Shown one piece after another: positions 1-8,156 of a stretch of 64,000 nucleotides of DNA; the first letter of the stretch is position 1, and every line of letters starts with the position of its first letter. The notes beneath the pieces were generated by a model that saw nothing but the letters and a program-made list of their open reading frames with translations, did no database searches and was not told the DNA's origin. Location: the NCBI GenBank assembly GCA_036375715.1, contig DASVBS010000053.1, positions 84,873 through 148,872 of the forward strand, in the 5' to 3' direction. The DNA comes from Longimicrobiaceae bacterium (GTDB lineage: Bacteria; Gemmatimonadota; Gemmatimonadetes; Longimicrobiales; Longimicrobiaceae). Position numbers and translations under genes: made by a program.

Positions 1-1
1 C

Positions 2-1822
2 GGCCTGGAGCGCATCGCCTACCGGGTGCACCGTCTCACCTGCGCGCTGGCAGAGGGGCTTCGTCGCCTGGGCAACGAAGTGGTGCACGATAGGTTCTTC
101 GACACGCTCGCTGTACGCCCGCGCGAAGGCGCGGACGAGGCGATCCGGGCGGCGCTCGCGCGCAGGATCAACCTGCGCCGCATCGATGACACGACGGTGG
201 GGATCGCGCTCGACGAGACCACCACCAGCCGGGACGTGACCGATCTGCTGGAGGTGTTCAACGACGGTCGCCCTGCCGATTTCGCCGTCGAGTCGCTCGT
301 GGAGAGCGCCCCTTCCGGTCTGCCGGAGGCGACGCGCCGCACCTCGGAGTTCCTCACGCACCCGGTCTTCAACACCTACCGTTCCGAGACCGAGCTCCTG
401 CGCTACATGCGGTCGCTCGAGAGCAAGGATTTCTCGTTGGTGCACGGGATGATCCCGCTCGGTTCGTGCACCATGAAGCTCAACGCCACGGCCGAGATGA
501 TCCCCATCACCTGGCCGGAGTTCGCGAAGCTTCACCCCTTCGCCCCGGCCGAGCAGGCGGCCGGATACGAGATCCTCTTCGAGCAGCTGCGCAGGCAGCT
601 GGCGGAGATCACCGGCCTGCCGCACGTCTCGCTGCAGCCGAACGCGGGTTCGCAGGGGGAACTCGCCGGGCTGCTGACCATCCGACGTTACCACGCGGCG
701 CGCGGCGAGGAGCAGCGCGACGTCTGCCTCATACCCCAGTCCGCGCACGGGACCAACCCCGCCAGCGCGGTGATGGCGGGAATGCGCGTGGTGGTAGTGC
801 GCACCGACGCCAACGGCAATGTGGACGTGGAGGATCTGCGAGCCAAAGCGCGGGAGCACGCGGAGCGGCTGGCCGCGCTCATGATCACCTATCCGTCCAC
901 GCACGGGGTCTTCGAGGGGTCGATCCGGGAGGTATGCGAGATCGTTCACGCGGCCGGCGGACAGGTCTACCTGGACGGCGCGAACCTGAACGCTCAGGTG
1001 GGGCTCTGCCGGCCGGGTGACTACGGCGCGGACGTCTGCCACCTCAATCTGCACAAGACCTTCTGCATTCCGCACGGAGGGGGCGGACCCGGCATGGGGC
1101 CGATCGCCGCGGCGGACCATCTCGCGGCCTTCCTCCCCGGCCACCCCGTGGTCCCCATCCACGGCCAGGACAGCCATGCCGTGGCCGCGGCTCCTTGGGG
1201 CAGCGCGAGCATCCTTCCGATCTCGTGGGTCTACATCCGGTTGATGGGAGCGGAGGGGCTGAAGCGGGCGAGCGAGGTAGCGATCCTGAACGCGAACTAC
1301 ATCGCCCGTCGACTGGAGGCACACTACCCGGTGCTGTACCGGGCCGCCAACGGAACCGTCGCCCACGAATGCATCCTGGACACCCGCGGGCTCAAAGCCT
1401 CCGCCGGCGTGGATGTGGAAGACATTGCCAAACGGTTGATGGACTACGGCTTCCACGCGCCCACCGTCTCCTTCCCGGTGCCTGGGACGTTGATGATCGA
1501 GCCGACGGAGAGCGAGCCCAAGGAGGAGTTGGACCGCTTCTGCGAGGCGATGATCGCCATCCGCGAGGAGATCCGGCAGATCGAGCGCGGGGAGATGGAT
1601 CGCGAGGACAATCCGCTGAAGCACGCCCCTCATCCGGCGGACGTCGTGACCGCGGACGAGTGGGGGCATGCCTATTCGCGGCAGCTGGCGGCGTACCCGG
1701 CCCCCTGGTGTCGGGAGCGCAAGTTCTGGCCTCCCGTTTCCCGCGTCGAAAGCGCCTACGGGGACCGAAATCTCGTGTGCGCCTGCCCTCCCGTCGAGAC
1801 GTATGAGCCCGCCGGCGCCTGA
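2..1822 (+). CDS. gcvP: Glycine dehydrogenase (decarboxylating), P-protein, 5'-truncated by window edge
   Basis: This is the P-protein of the glycine cleavage system, a PLP enzyme that decarboxylates glycine and passes the aminomethyl group to the lipoyl H-protein in the cytoplasm. The frame is open from base 2 ([13 protein letters not shown]...), so about 606 residues are present. They begin in what is the middle of the full-length one-chain enzyme, so the N-terminal half lies outside the window. The PLP-lysine motif [16 protein letters not shown] is intact near base 1045, as are the SVHG-like [10 protein letters not shown] and the [10 protein letters not shown] strand. The C-terminus (DNPLKHAPH, then [19 protein letters not shown]) is typical of GcvP. 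A GTG at 26 could be taken for a start, but the upstream codons match the family, so I treat the gene as partial. A split gcvPB subunit is less likely because the middle-region sequence continues past the left edge. Confidence 0.95.
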   Translation, partial: GLERIAYRVHRLTCALAEGLRRLGNEVVHDRFFDTLAVRPREGADEAIRAALARRINLRRIDDTTVGIALDETTTSRDVTDLLEVFNDGRPADFAVESLVESAPSGLPEATRRTSEFLTHPVFNTYRSETELLRYMRSLESKDFSLVHGMIPLGSCTMKLNATAEMIPITWPEFAKLHPFAPAEQAAGYEILFEQLRRQLAEITGLPHVSLQPNAGSQGELAGLLTIRRYHAARGEEQRDVCLIPQSAHGTNPASAVMAGMRVVVVRTDANGNVDVEDLRAKAREHAERLAALMITYPSTHGVFEGSIREVCEIVHAAGGQVYLDGANLNAQVGLCRPGDYGADVCHLNLHKTFCIPHGGGGPGMGPIAAADHLAAFLPGHPVVPIHGQDSHAVAAAPWGSASILPISWVYIRLMGAEGLKRASEVAILNANYIARRLEAHYPVLYRAANGTVAHECILDTRGLKASAGVDVEDIAKRLMDYGFHAPTVSFPVPGTLMIEPTESEPKEELDRFCEAMIAIREEIRQIERGEMDREDNPLKHAPHPADVVTADEWGHAYSRQLAAYPAPWCRERKFWPPVSRVESAYGDRNLVCACPPVETYEPAGA

Positions 1823-1937
1823 GGCCCTCGCCCGAGGGCTGCGCCGCTAGAAGTCGAATCGGTGATCAACGAACTCGGAGTCGATCGAGCGGCACAAAAA
1901 GTGGAATGAGCGGGAATGGAACGCGGATAAACGAAGT

Positions 1938-1963
1938 GGGGCGGCGCGCATCCGTGCCGCCCC
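1938..1963. terminator. GC hairpin between convergent genes
   Basis: An 8-bp perfect stem (GGGGCGGC/GCCGCCCC) with a 10-base loop sits between the end of gcvP and the end of the oppositely oriented membrane-anchored gene. It could end transcripts from both sides. There is no real U-tract on either side (only TTT), so intrinsic termination is uncertain. Confidence 0.4.
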
Positions 1964-2010
1964 GCGCCTTTGAATCTGAGTCTGTTTCCGCCGGGAACGA
2001 GGGCCGTACT

Positions 2011-2535
2011 TCAGCGAGGCGTGAGGCCGTGCTCAACGGCCACCTCTGAAGGCGAGGGGATCGGAATGTACGGCTCCCCCATCTTCGCTCCCACCGTGCG
2101 AATGCTATCGGCGATCGCGTTGTAGCGTTCCACCGCGGCGTGGTTGCGCGACACCACACCGCGCCAGCGCTCATATACCGCGTTACGCTCCCCCACGTGT
2201 TGGTTGTAGCGGGCGAGGACGCTGCGATACTCGTCGTAAAGCGTAGGCGGAAGACGGTTGTCCTCCGCGCGCCGCTCCAGCGCCGCGAGCGCTTCGCGCT
2301 CCTCGCGGAGCTCGGAATCGGCCGCCTCGATCACTGCGCGCAGGCTGTCGGCCGCGATCTGCGACCTCATCACCTCGAGCGCGACCGTGTCGACGGACTC
2401 CGTCAGCCGGCGCAGCACCTCGCGCTCCTCCGCGTACGCCACCCAGCGGTAGCCCTGACGCCCCAGGTTGTAGAGGAGCAGGGCCACGGCGGCGAACAGA
2501 AGAAAGCGGCTGCGTGCGGTCCAGTGTACGCTCAT
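2011..2535 (-). CDS. Hypothetical membrane-anchored coiled-coil protein
   Basis: A 174-residue protein I do not recognise. It starts with a short basic stretch and one hydrophobic segment (about residues 8-23, FLLFAAVALLLYNLG), an uncleaved signal anchor rather than a clear signal peptide. This is followed by heptad-rich, highly charged helix (about residues 35-150, many E/R/A), so most of the protein is probably an extracytoplasmic coiled coil, similar in outline to FtsB/FtsL-type or LemA-like proteins. The C-terminus is Pro-rich (EPYIPIPSPSE). It converges with gcvP and is divergent from the next gene. There is no paralogue in the window. Codon use looks like that of its neighbours, so I regard it as real. 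Confidence 0.75.
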   Translation of the reverse strand: MSVHWTARSRFLLFAAVALLLYNLGRQGYRWVAYAEEREVLRRLTESVDTVALEVMRSQIAADSLRAVIEAADSELREEREALAALERRAEDNRLPPTLYDEYRSVLARYNQHVGERNAVYERWRGVVSRNHAAVERYNAIADSIRTVGAKMGEPYIPIPSPSEVAVEHGLTPR

Positions 2536-2634
2536 CGAGGGTGCCGGCTGGCGGTTAGATCGCCGGGAAGAAGGTGCGGAGATGGTCTGTCTCTTGCGGC
2601 CGCCGCGGGAGGATACACCTACCCTGACGCGGCT

Positions 2635-3222
2635 ATGAACGATCCCCTCAGGCTCCTGCGCGACCGGCTGACGCGCGTCTCTCCCGGTGCATTCGGGGAG
2701 GCTTCGGTCGATCGCGAATCGCCGGACCCGTTGCAGATGCTGACCGCCGAGCTACTCCTCTTCACCGGGCTCGGCACAGTCGCCGAAGCGCTGCACGACG
2801 GCCAGCACTCCCCCGTCGACCCCTATGCACCCGAGAGCGGCCCGCGGGGGGCATTTGCCCGCCTTCGGCCCGTCGATTGGGGCCCCGCGCTTCTCGCGGC
2901 CGCCGCGGCGATCGCCCACGCGGTGCACGCCATTGCCCCGGGAGAACGCAGCCGGCTGGCCACACGCACCTTTGACCTCGCCGTGGTCGGCATCGGTCTC
3001 CTCGGCCTGGCCGATACCCTGGCCGGAGTGCGCCGAGGTGGACGCCCCCTCTCCCCCGCTCCGCTATCACTGGCCTCGGCCGCCCTGCTCGGCATTCTCG
3101 TCGACCGCGCAGAAAGGCAGCACGAGGACGAACGCAAGCGACTGGAAAAGCGCGCCCGCATCGTGGAGCGCCTCGTCCCCAAACGCCGACCCCGCCTGGA
3201 CCGCATCGTCGTGCACGTCTAG
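2635..3222 (+). CDS. Hypothetical membrane protein
   Basis: A 195-residue protein of unknown function. The frame is open much further upstream (from 2140), but that part lies antisense to the coiled-coil gene. The ATG at 2635 begins a plausible protein (MNDPLRLLRDRLTRVSP), so I chose it. Hydrophobic segments are visible at about residues 38-55, 78-95 and 108-128 plus a weaker one near 140-150 (LASAALLGILV), followed by a strongly basic C-terminal tail (KRLEKRARIVERLVPKRRPRLDR) that should stay cytoplasmic. There is no motif that I can assign. It is transcribed alone, divergent from the coiled-coil gene and 108 bases before a lytic transglycosylase. Confidence 0.65.
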   Translation: MNDPLRLLRDRLTRVSPGAFGEASVDRESPDPLQMLTAELLLFTGLGTVAEALHDGQHSPVDPYAPESGPRGAFARLRPVDWGPALLAAAAAIAHAVHAIAPGERSRLATRTFDLAVVGIGLLGLADTLAGVRRGGRPLSPAPLSLASAALLGILVDRAERQHEDERKRLEKRARIVERLVPKRRPRLDRIVVHV

Positions 3223-3330
3223 CTCGCCGCGGCCCGTCCGGCCGGGCACGCCAGATGCGTAAACAACTGCCACTATTATCGTTACGCCTATTCAGACGGC
3301 AGCCGGCGGACCCACGGACGGAAGGCGACG

Positions 3331-4197
3331 ATGTATTCACCTGCAAGCCGCGATCTACCCCCCTGGGACCGGCGTAGTACGTATCCGCGGCACCCGACAG
3401 GAAGGGCGCGGCGGCGCTGGCCACGCGCCTTCGATGGCGAAGAGGCGATCAAGCCACGCTACCGGCGGGCCATGGACCGGGAGCGCCGCCGAGAGCGGCG
3501 GCGCTCCCTGCGTGGGCCAGAGTGGCTGGCGTCGTTGCGACAGCATCCCGTCCGCAGTGGTCTCGTGGGCCTCGCCGTTGTGGGAACGGCCACCCCGATC
3601 GCCATCAACCGGTACCAGCAGGCGATGCGGCTGGATCCGTCGCATGAGCAGCGCCTCGGCCGCGTCCCCGCCACCGGTGTGAGCGATTCGTCGCTGAGCC
3701 GTACCTGGCGCGAGCTGGAGGGACGGAGGAGCGCTACCGCTGCGCAACGCGAGCAGGTCATCCGCGAGAAGATGCAGGAATACGCCTCGTACGACCTGTC
3801 TCGCGAGCTGGCGGAGCAGATCTACGACTCGGCCATCGAGGCCGGCATCGACCCGGATATCGCCTTCGGCCTGGTTCGGGCGGAGAGCTCATTCCAGAAC
3901 TCCGCCACCAGCTACGTCGGGGCCGTCGGGCTTACCCAGCTGATGCCCGCGACCGCCCGCTGGCTCGAGCGGGGCATCACCAACTCCGAGCTGAGAAACC
4001 CGACCACGAACCTGCGCATCGGGTTTCGCTACCTGAAACAGCTCGTGGAGAAATACAACGGCGACACCGACCTCGCTCTGGTAGCGTACAACCGTGGGCC
4101 TGGAACGGTGGACCGCATTCTCGAGCGCGGCGGGGATCCCGACAACGGCTACGCCGACTTCGTACGCACGGGCGAGGTGGGCGAGCACGAGCTCTGA
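3331..4197 (+). CDS. Membrane-anchored lytic transglycosylase (SLT/GH23)
   Basis: Cleaves the glycan strand of peptidoglycan between MurNAc and GlcNAc, leaving 1,6-anhydroMurNAc, in the periplasm. The 288 residues consist of a long basic N-terminal region, one hydrophobic segment near residues 75-90 (SGLVGLAVVGTATPIAI), a linker, and the SLT domain from about residue 150 on. Family motifs are all present: the catalytic Glu in VRAESSFQ, GAVGLTQLMPATA, NLRIGFRYL and VAYNRGPGTV. I chose ATG 3331 because GGAAGG lies five bases upstream. An internal ATG at 3472 would give a shorter cytoplasmic tail and cannot be excluded. It probably works in cell-wall turnover; no partner gene is adjacent. Confidence 0.9.
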   Translation: MYSPASRDLPPWDRRSTYPRHPTGRARRRWPRAFDGEEAIKPRYRRAMDRERRRERRRSLRGPEWLASLRQHPVRSGLVGLAVVGTATPIAINRYQQAMRLDPSHEQRLGRVPATGVSDSSLSRTWRELEGRRSATAAQREQVIREKMQEYASYDLSRELAEQIYDSAIEAGIDPDIAFGLVRAESSFQNSATSYVGAVGLTQLMPATARWLERGITNSELRNPTTNLRIGFRYLKQLVEKYNGDTDLALVAYNRGPGTVDRILERGGDPDNGYADFVRTGEVGEHEL

Positions 4198-4295
4198 CTA
4201 TGAGCTCTGTCACCGGTCTGATGGGCGAGGGCTCCCCCACGTAGCCGGATGAGGCGGGAGGAGCCCCGGCTCTCCTTCGCCCCCGCTCCGCGCCC

Positions 4296-4982
4296 TCAGA
4301 AATCGCCCTTTACCAGGAAGAGCCACTCCCATCGCCCGGTGGCGGCATTACGCTCGAAGCCTAGGCGCAGGCCCTGATAGCCGGGCTGCAGCGCATACGC
4401 CTCCGGAGCCACCCAGAAGTCCTTCCCGATCTGGACCAGGCCCGCGTCCAGAAGTCGTGGCACCTGATCGAGCTTTCGGTAATTCTCCCGCTGCCAGGCG
4501 ATGAGCGCGATGCCCCGATCGCGCTGCGAGGAGAGTCCGAAGGTGAAGTCCTCCACCATCACCACCGACAAAGAGTCGATCCGGCGCCAGGCGGCGGCGT
4601 CGCGGATGGCGAGCGCGAATTCCGCCAGCGATCCCGTGGCTGCCTCGGCCGGCGCGCGTACCTCGTATACCACATCCTCGGGCTGCACGCTGCCGCTCAC
4701 CCGCCGGGGGCAGTAGGTGCAGGTGACCAGGAAATGCCCGAGACTGTCACGCCCGATCACATCCAAGCGCGTAAACGGATAGGGCAGCGCGATGGCCGCC
4801 GAATCGGTGACCACGGGGACCTCCGGCCTCGCCGTCCAGACGATCGACGGAGGAGGGGGTGGCGCCGGAGCGGGAGGCGGTGGCGGCGGGGGTGGCGGGG
4901 GCGTGCGCGCGCATGCGCCCGCCACAACGGGTACCAGGAATACCAGGACGGACCACCGGCAGAAGGCTCGCTTCAGGTGCAT
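4296..4982 (-). CDS. Hypothetical proline-rich lipoprotein
   Basis: A 228-residue protein that I do not recognise. I start it at 4982 (MHLKRAFCRW), because from there a signal peptide runs into VVAGAC, a permissive lipobox. Right after the cysteine comes a run of ten prolines and then a second Pro/Ala stretch, which looks like a stalk spanning the periplasm or lifting the domain off the membrane. The remainder (about residues 55-228) is a mixed alpha/beta domain with a CTYCPRR pair of cysteines (GHFLVTCTYCPRR) that could form a disulphide or bind metal. The upstream 105 bases are shared with the divergent mqnB and are AT-rich around 5035-5060, where a promoter is likely. Confidence 0.7.
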   Translation of the reverse strand: MHLKRAFCRWSVLVFLVPVVAGACARTPPPPPPPPPPAPAPPPPPSIVWTARPEVPVVTDSAAIALPYPFTRLDVIGRDSLGHFLVTCTYCPRRVSGSVQPEDVVYEVRAPAEAATGSLAEFALAIRDAAAWRRIDSLSVVMVEDFTFGLSSQRDRGIALIAWQRENYRKLDQVPRLLDAGLVQIGKDFWVAPEAYALQPGYQGLRLGFERNAATGRWEWLFLVKGDF

Positions 4983-5087
4983 GAGCGACCGACGCAGCGC
5001 GACGCTTGATCCATGTCGAGGGCGCCGCACGAATGGTAAGTTTATGATTTCAGTAATCGACGACTCACTCGGACGCAGACCCAGCCC

Positions 5088-5816
5088 ATGGACGAACCGG
5101 GCGATCTCGTACTCATCGCCTCCGTTCCACTCGAAGTCGAGCCGGTGCTGCAGCGCCTGCACGATATGCGGAGGACGACGATCGGCCGCAAGCCCGCGGC
5201 GGAAGGTACCCTGGCCGGCCGCCACGTGGTCGTGATTGAAGGTGGGATGGGAAAGGTGAACGCCGCACAAGCCCTGACCGCGGCGCTGGAGCGCGGCCGC
5301 GTCGGGGGCATCGTTGCGTTCGGGGTGGGGGGAGCCTACCCCGGATCGGGACTCGAGGTAGGCGGGTTGGCCCTGGCGAGTGCGGAGATCTACGGCGACG
5401 AGGGGGTGGATGCCCCGGGATCGTGGCTATCCAGTGCCGACATCGGCATTCCTCTGCTTCACGGGGAGGAGGGCCCGGTCTACAACGAGATTCCGTTGTC
5501 TCCGGCGCGACTGGCGACGGCCTCGGGCGCCCTCACCGATTCGGGGCTCGCGCACGGCGTCGGGCCCTTCGTCACGGTGTCGGCGTGCTCGGGAACGGCC
5601 AGGCGCGGCGAGGAGTTGCGCCGCCGGCACGCCGCCCTGGTGGAATCGATGGAAGGAGCCGCCTATGCCCACGTAGCCGCGCTCTACGCCGTGCCCTGCG
5701 TGGAGGTAAGGGGAGTCAGCAACGCGGTGGAGGATCGCGATCTTACCCGCTGGCGCCTGGAGGCCGCCGCCGCGGTGGCGGCGCGGGCTGTGGAGCACGT
5801 CGTGGCACACTGGTGA
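5088..5816 (+). CDS. mqnB: Futalosine hydrolase
   Basis: Removes the base from futalosine to give dehypoxanthine futalosine, in the futalosine route to menaquinone. The 242 residues form a nucleoside-phosphorylase-like (MTAN/PNP) fold: N-terminal LIASVPLEVEPVL, the GGMGKVNAA loop, the IVAFGVGGAYPGSGLEVG strand-loop, and the substrate-binding ESMEGAAYAHVA with EVRGVSNAVEDRD near the end. These match MqnB rather than the general MTA/SAH nucleosidase, which is the main alternative. A second pathway gene, mqnD, lies 38 kb away in the same window, which supports the call. The gene stands alone, divergent from a lipoprotein gene and 289 bases before ftsZ. Confidence 0.88.
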   Translation: MDEPGDLVLIASVPLEVEPVLQRLHDMRRTTIGRKPAAEGTLAGRHVVVIEGGMGKVNAAQALTAALERGRVGGIVAFGVGGAYPGSGLEVGGLALASAEIYGDEGVDAPGSWLSSADIGIPLLHGEEGPVYNEIPLSPARLATASGALTDSGLAHGVGPFVTVSACSGTARRGEELRRRHAALVESMEGAAYAHVAALYAVPCVEVRGVSNAVEDRDLTRWRLEAAAAVAARAVEHVVAHW

Positions 5817-5837
5817 GGCGAGCCGCTTGGCTCGCGC

Positions 5838-5867
5838 TTGCGGCCTCTCGCCGGCAATCACTAGTAT
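5838..5867 (+). promoter_or_regulatory. Possible sigma-70 promoter in the ftsZ leader region
   Basis: TTGCGG (5838-5843) and TAGTAT (5862-5867) are separated by 18 bases in the 289-base gap before ftsZ. The match is only moderate. A 13-base palindrome GATTCGACGAATC lies further down at 5997-6009, about 100 bases before the ftsZ start, and may be a protein-binding site. No gene is visible in this gap. Confidence 0.3.
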
Positions 5868-6105
5868 GCGGTCACGGATCGTCCGTGCCGTGGATGCGCC
5901 GACTATGTCCTCTTTGGGGGGCTACGGCGCGCGGCGTCCCTTCTCCGCGCCCCACCCCTCGCCCAACGGACAGCGCCCTTCTAAAGAGCGGCTTCCGATT
6001 CGACGAATCTTAAGCAGGTCACCCGACTGAAGTTCAGCCCCCTGGCGGGGCATCAATTCACACCACGCCTGAACGGCGGACGTCCCTCGCGAGGAGTCAG
6101 CAGGA

Positions 6106-7206
6106 ATGGCCGAGTTCGAGTTCGAACAGGAGAGCACGCCAGGCGCCCGGATGAAGGTGGTCGGGGTCGGCGGGGGCGGGGGTAATGCCGTGAACCGGAT
6201 GATCGAAGAAGAGCTCGAGGGGGTCGAGTTCATCTCGGTCAACACCGACGCTCAGGCACTGAAGCAGAACCGCGCGGAGATCAAGGTCCAGATCGGCCGC
6301 AAGCTGACCCGCGGGCTGGGTGCGGGAGCCCGGCCGGAGATCGGGCGAGCCGCGCTCGAGGAGAACCGCGAGGATGTCGCCAAGGTTATCGAGGGCGCCG
6401 ATCTCGTTTTCGTGACCGCCGGCATGGGGGGAGGTACCGGGACGGGGGCCGCGCCCCTCATCGCCGCAATGTCGCGTGACATGGGCGCCCTGACGATCGC
6501 CATCGTCACCAAGCCCTTCCTCTTCGAGGGTAAGAAGAGGATGCGTCAGGCCGAAGAGGGGCTGGCGGAGTTGAAGGAAGCCGTCGACACGGTGATCGTG
6601 GTGCCCAACGAGCGTCTCCTTTCCGTGGTCGGTCGCGGCACCACCTTCAAAGACGCCCTCAAGAAGGCCGACGAAGTCCTGCTGAACGCGACGCGGGGCA
6701 TCAGCGACCTGATCCGGGTAACCGGCGAGGTCAACGTCGACTTCGCGGACGTGCGCACGGTCATGAGCAGCCGGGGGACGGCTTTGATGGGGAGCGGCTA
6801 CGGCCGCGGGCCGAATCGGGCCGTGGAAGCTGCCCAGGCGGCGATCAGCAGTCCGCTGCTCGACAACATCTCGATCGAAGGGGCGGCAGGGGTTCTGATC
6901 AACATCACCGGCGGGATGGACCTCGCGATCGACGAGGTCACCACCATCAGCACCCTCATCCAGGAGGCGGCGGGCGAGGAGGCTGAGATCATCTTCGGAG
7001 CCGTCCACGACCCGGAGATCCAGGATGAGCTGCGGGTGACCGTCATCGCGACGGGCATGGACCGACGCCCCCCCGGCCGTACCTTTGCGTCCCGTACGTC
7101 GCGCCCGACGCCGGCTCCGTTGACCACACTTCCGCAGCCCACCCGGCTCCCGGATCCGAACGACCTCTCCATCCCCACCTTCATCCGGAAGCAGACCCGC
7201 GGCTGA
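6106..7206 (+). CDS. ftsZ: Cell division GTPase FtsZ
   Basis: Tubulin-like GTPase that builds the Z-ring at mid-cell. 366 residues, normal length. The GTPase half has [15 protein letters not shown] (residues about 18-32), NTDAQAL, the tubulin signature [10 protein letters not shown] (about 108-117) and the T7-type loop ADVRTVM near residues 204-210. The variable linker is short and Pro/Thr-rich (about 325-350), followed by the conserved C-terminal peptide IPTFIRKQ that binds FtsA/ZipA-type anchors. Unusually, ftsA, ftsQ and the mur genes are not upstream; mqnB is. An AGGAG lies about 10 bases before ATG 6106. The gene converges with a response-regulator-like gene 35 bases downstream. Confidence 0.97.
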   Translation: MAEFEFEQESTPGARMKVVGVGGGGGNAVNRMIEEELEGVEFISVNTDAQALKQNRAEIKVQIGRKLTRGLGAGARPEIGRAALEENREDVAKVIEGADLVFVTAGMGGGTGTGAAPLIAAMSRDMGALTIAIVTKPFLFEGKKRMRQAEEGLAELKEAVDTVIVVPNERLLSVVGRGTTFKDALKKADEVLLNATRGISDLIRVTGEVNVDFADVRTVMSSRGTALMGSGYGRGPNRAVEAAQAAISSPLLDNISIEGAAGVLINITGGMDLAIDEVTTISTLIQEAAGEEAEIIFGAVHDPEIQDELRVTVIATGMDRRPPGRTFASRTSRPTPAPLTTLPQPTRLPDPNDLSIPTFIRKQTRG

Positions 7207-7246
7207 GCTCGCCACGGGGGCCCCGCCGGCCGCAGGCTGGCTCAGC
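7202..7246. terminator. Possible bidirectional hairpin between ftsZ and the convergent gene
   Basis: GCTGAGC (7202-7208) and GCTCAGC (7240-7246) can pair around a GC-rich inner region that contains a GGGGCCCC core. The hairpin overlaps both stop codons, and GATCTTTTGC follows on the + strand. It would be an economical shared terminator, but the loop is long and the U-tract is displaced. Confidence 0.35.
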
Positions 7247-8093
7247 TGGCGATCTTTTGCAGCCGACGGAATTCGTCGGCGAGCTCCTCCAGCCGCTGTG
7301 CCAGCGCGTCCGGTCGCGAAGCCAGCTCAGGGAAGGCATCGCACAGCCAGTGGGCGATCTTCCGCTCGGCATCCTCCCCACACAGCGCCAGCGCCTCCGC
7401 AATCGACACCTCGTAGTGCAGCAGGAGCGCTCCACTCTCCATCTCGATTTCCGGCCGGATGCCCAGCGCCGCGAGACGCATGGAGACGCTGCGGACCTCC
7501 GCCTCGCTCCCCGGACGCAGCTCGATGCGGGTGGTGGCGGGGAAGTGGAAGAAGAGGGTCAGGTGCTCGGCCATCAGCCGATCTTCCAGCGGCAGCCGGC
7601 ACTGCTCGTCGGACGGCGCGAGGCGAAGGCCGCCGGCCTCCCTCCGCCGCGCCGTCTCGAGTACCCGGTCGATCGCCCCCAGCAGGTGCTTCTGTTCGAC
7701 CGGCATCACTAGGGCCCCGCGGAAACCCTCCTCACGCAGCGTTTCCTCCGCCACCGTGTCCGACGTCAGCGCCAGAATCGGCACGTCCCTGAGGCCGGAT
7801 CGCTCTGCGAGCTCGGCCGCCAGCGCGATCCCTTTGCCGTCTTCCAGCGCCCGGTCGAGCAGGATCACGTCCGGACGCTCGGCACGGATCAGCCGGAGCG
7901 CCTGCTCGCGTGAAGCCGCCTCCAGGGTGCGGTAGCCGTGGTACTGGAGCGTGCGCGATAGTGCGTGGCGAAGGGAGCTGTACCCGTGCACCACCAGGAT
8001 CGTCTCCAGTGCCACCGATTCCTCCCAGATCGAGTCGACGAGCGGCTCCAGCAGCTCGTCCCCGGCCTGACCGTGGCGTTCCTCAGTGGTCAT
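7242..8093 (-). CDS. Degenerate response-regulator receiver protein
   Basis: 283 residues: a CheY-like receiver (about residues 28-150) and a C-terminal domain of about 110 residues that I do not recognise. The phospho-acceptor Asp is kept (VILLDRAL) and so is the Thr of ALTSD, but the acidic pair normally found after the first strand is replaced by His-Gly (ILVVHGYSSL), and the Lys of the KP motif is Met (ALVMPVEQ). Phosphorylation by the normal chemistry is therefore doubtful; it is probably a pseudo-receiver. The C-terminal part (LTLFFHFPATTRIELRPGSE...) shows no DNA-binding or enzymatic signature, and ends in a charged helix. No kinase is adjacent. It faces ftsZ tail to tail, which need not mean a shared function. 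Confidence 0.8.
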   Translation of the reverse strand: MTTEERHGQAGDELLEPLVDSIWEESVALETILVVHGYSSLRHALSRTLQYHGYRTLEAASREQALRLIRAERPDVILLDRALEDGKGIALAAELAERSGLRDVPILALTSDTVAEETLREEGFRGALVMPVEQKHLLGAIDRVLETARRREAGGLRLAPSDEQCRLPLEDRLMAEHLTLFFHFPATTRIELRPGSEAEVRSVSMRLAALGIRPEIEMESGALLLHYEVSIAEALALCGEDAERKIAHWLCDAFPELASRPDALAQRLEELADEFRRLQKIAS

Positions 8094-8156
8094 CTCACCC
8101 GTGGAAGATGAAGTGAACCTGCTGGCTTCGTGCTCGTCAGCTCCGGGCGAACGCCC

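Noticed and set aside
2140..2634. 5' extension of the membrane-protein frame at 2635
   Set aside because: It runs antisense through the coiled-coil gene and translates to Arg/His/Ala-rich sequence without hydrophobic pattern; ATG 2635 is the better start.
6097..7215. A 372-codon minus-strand frame over ftsZ
   Set aside because: Antisense shadow of ftsZ; composition dominated by G, D, R and H with no recognisable domain.
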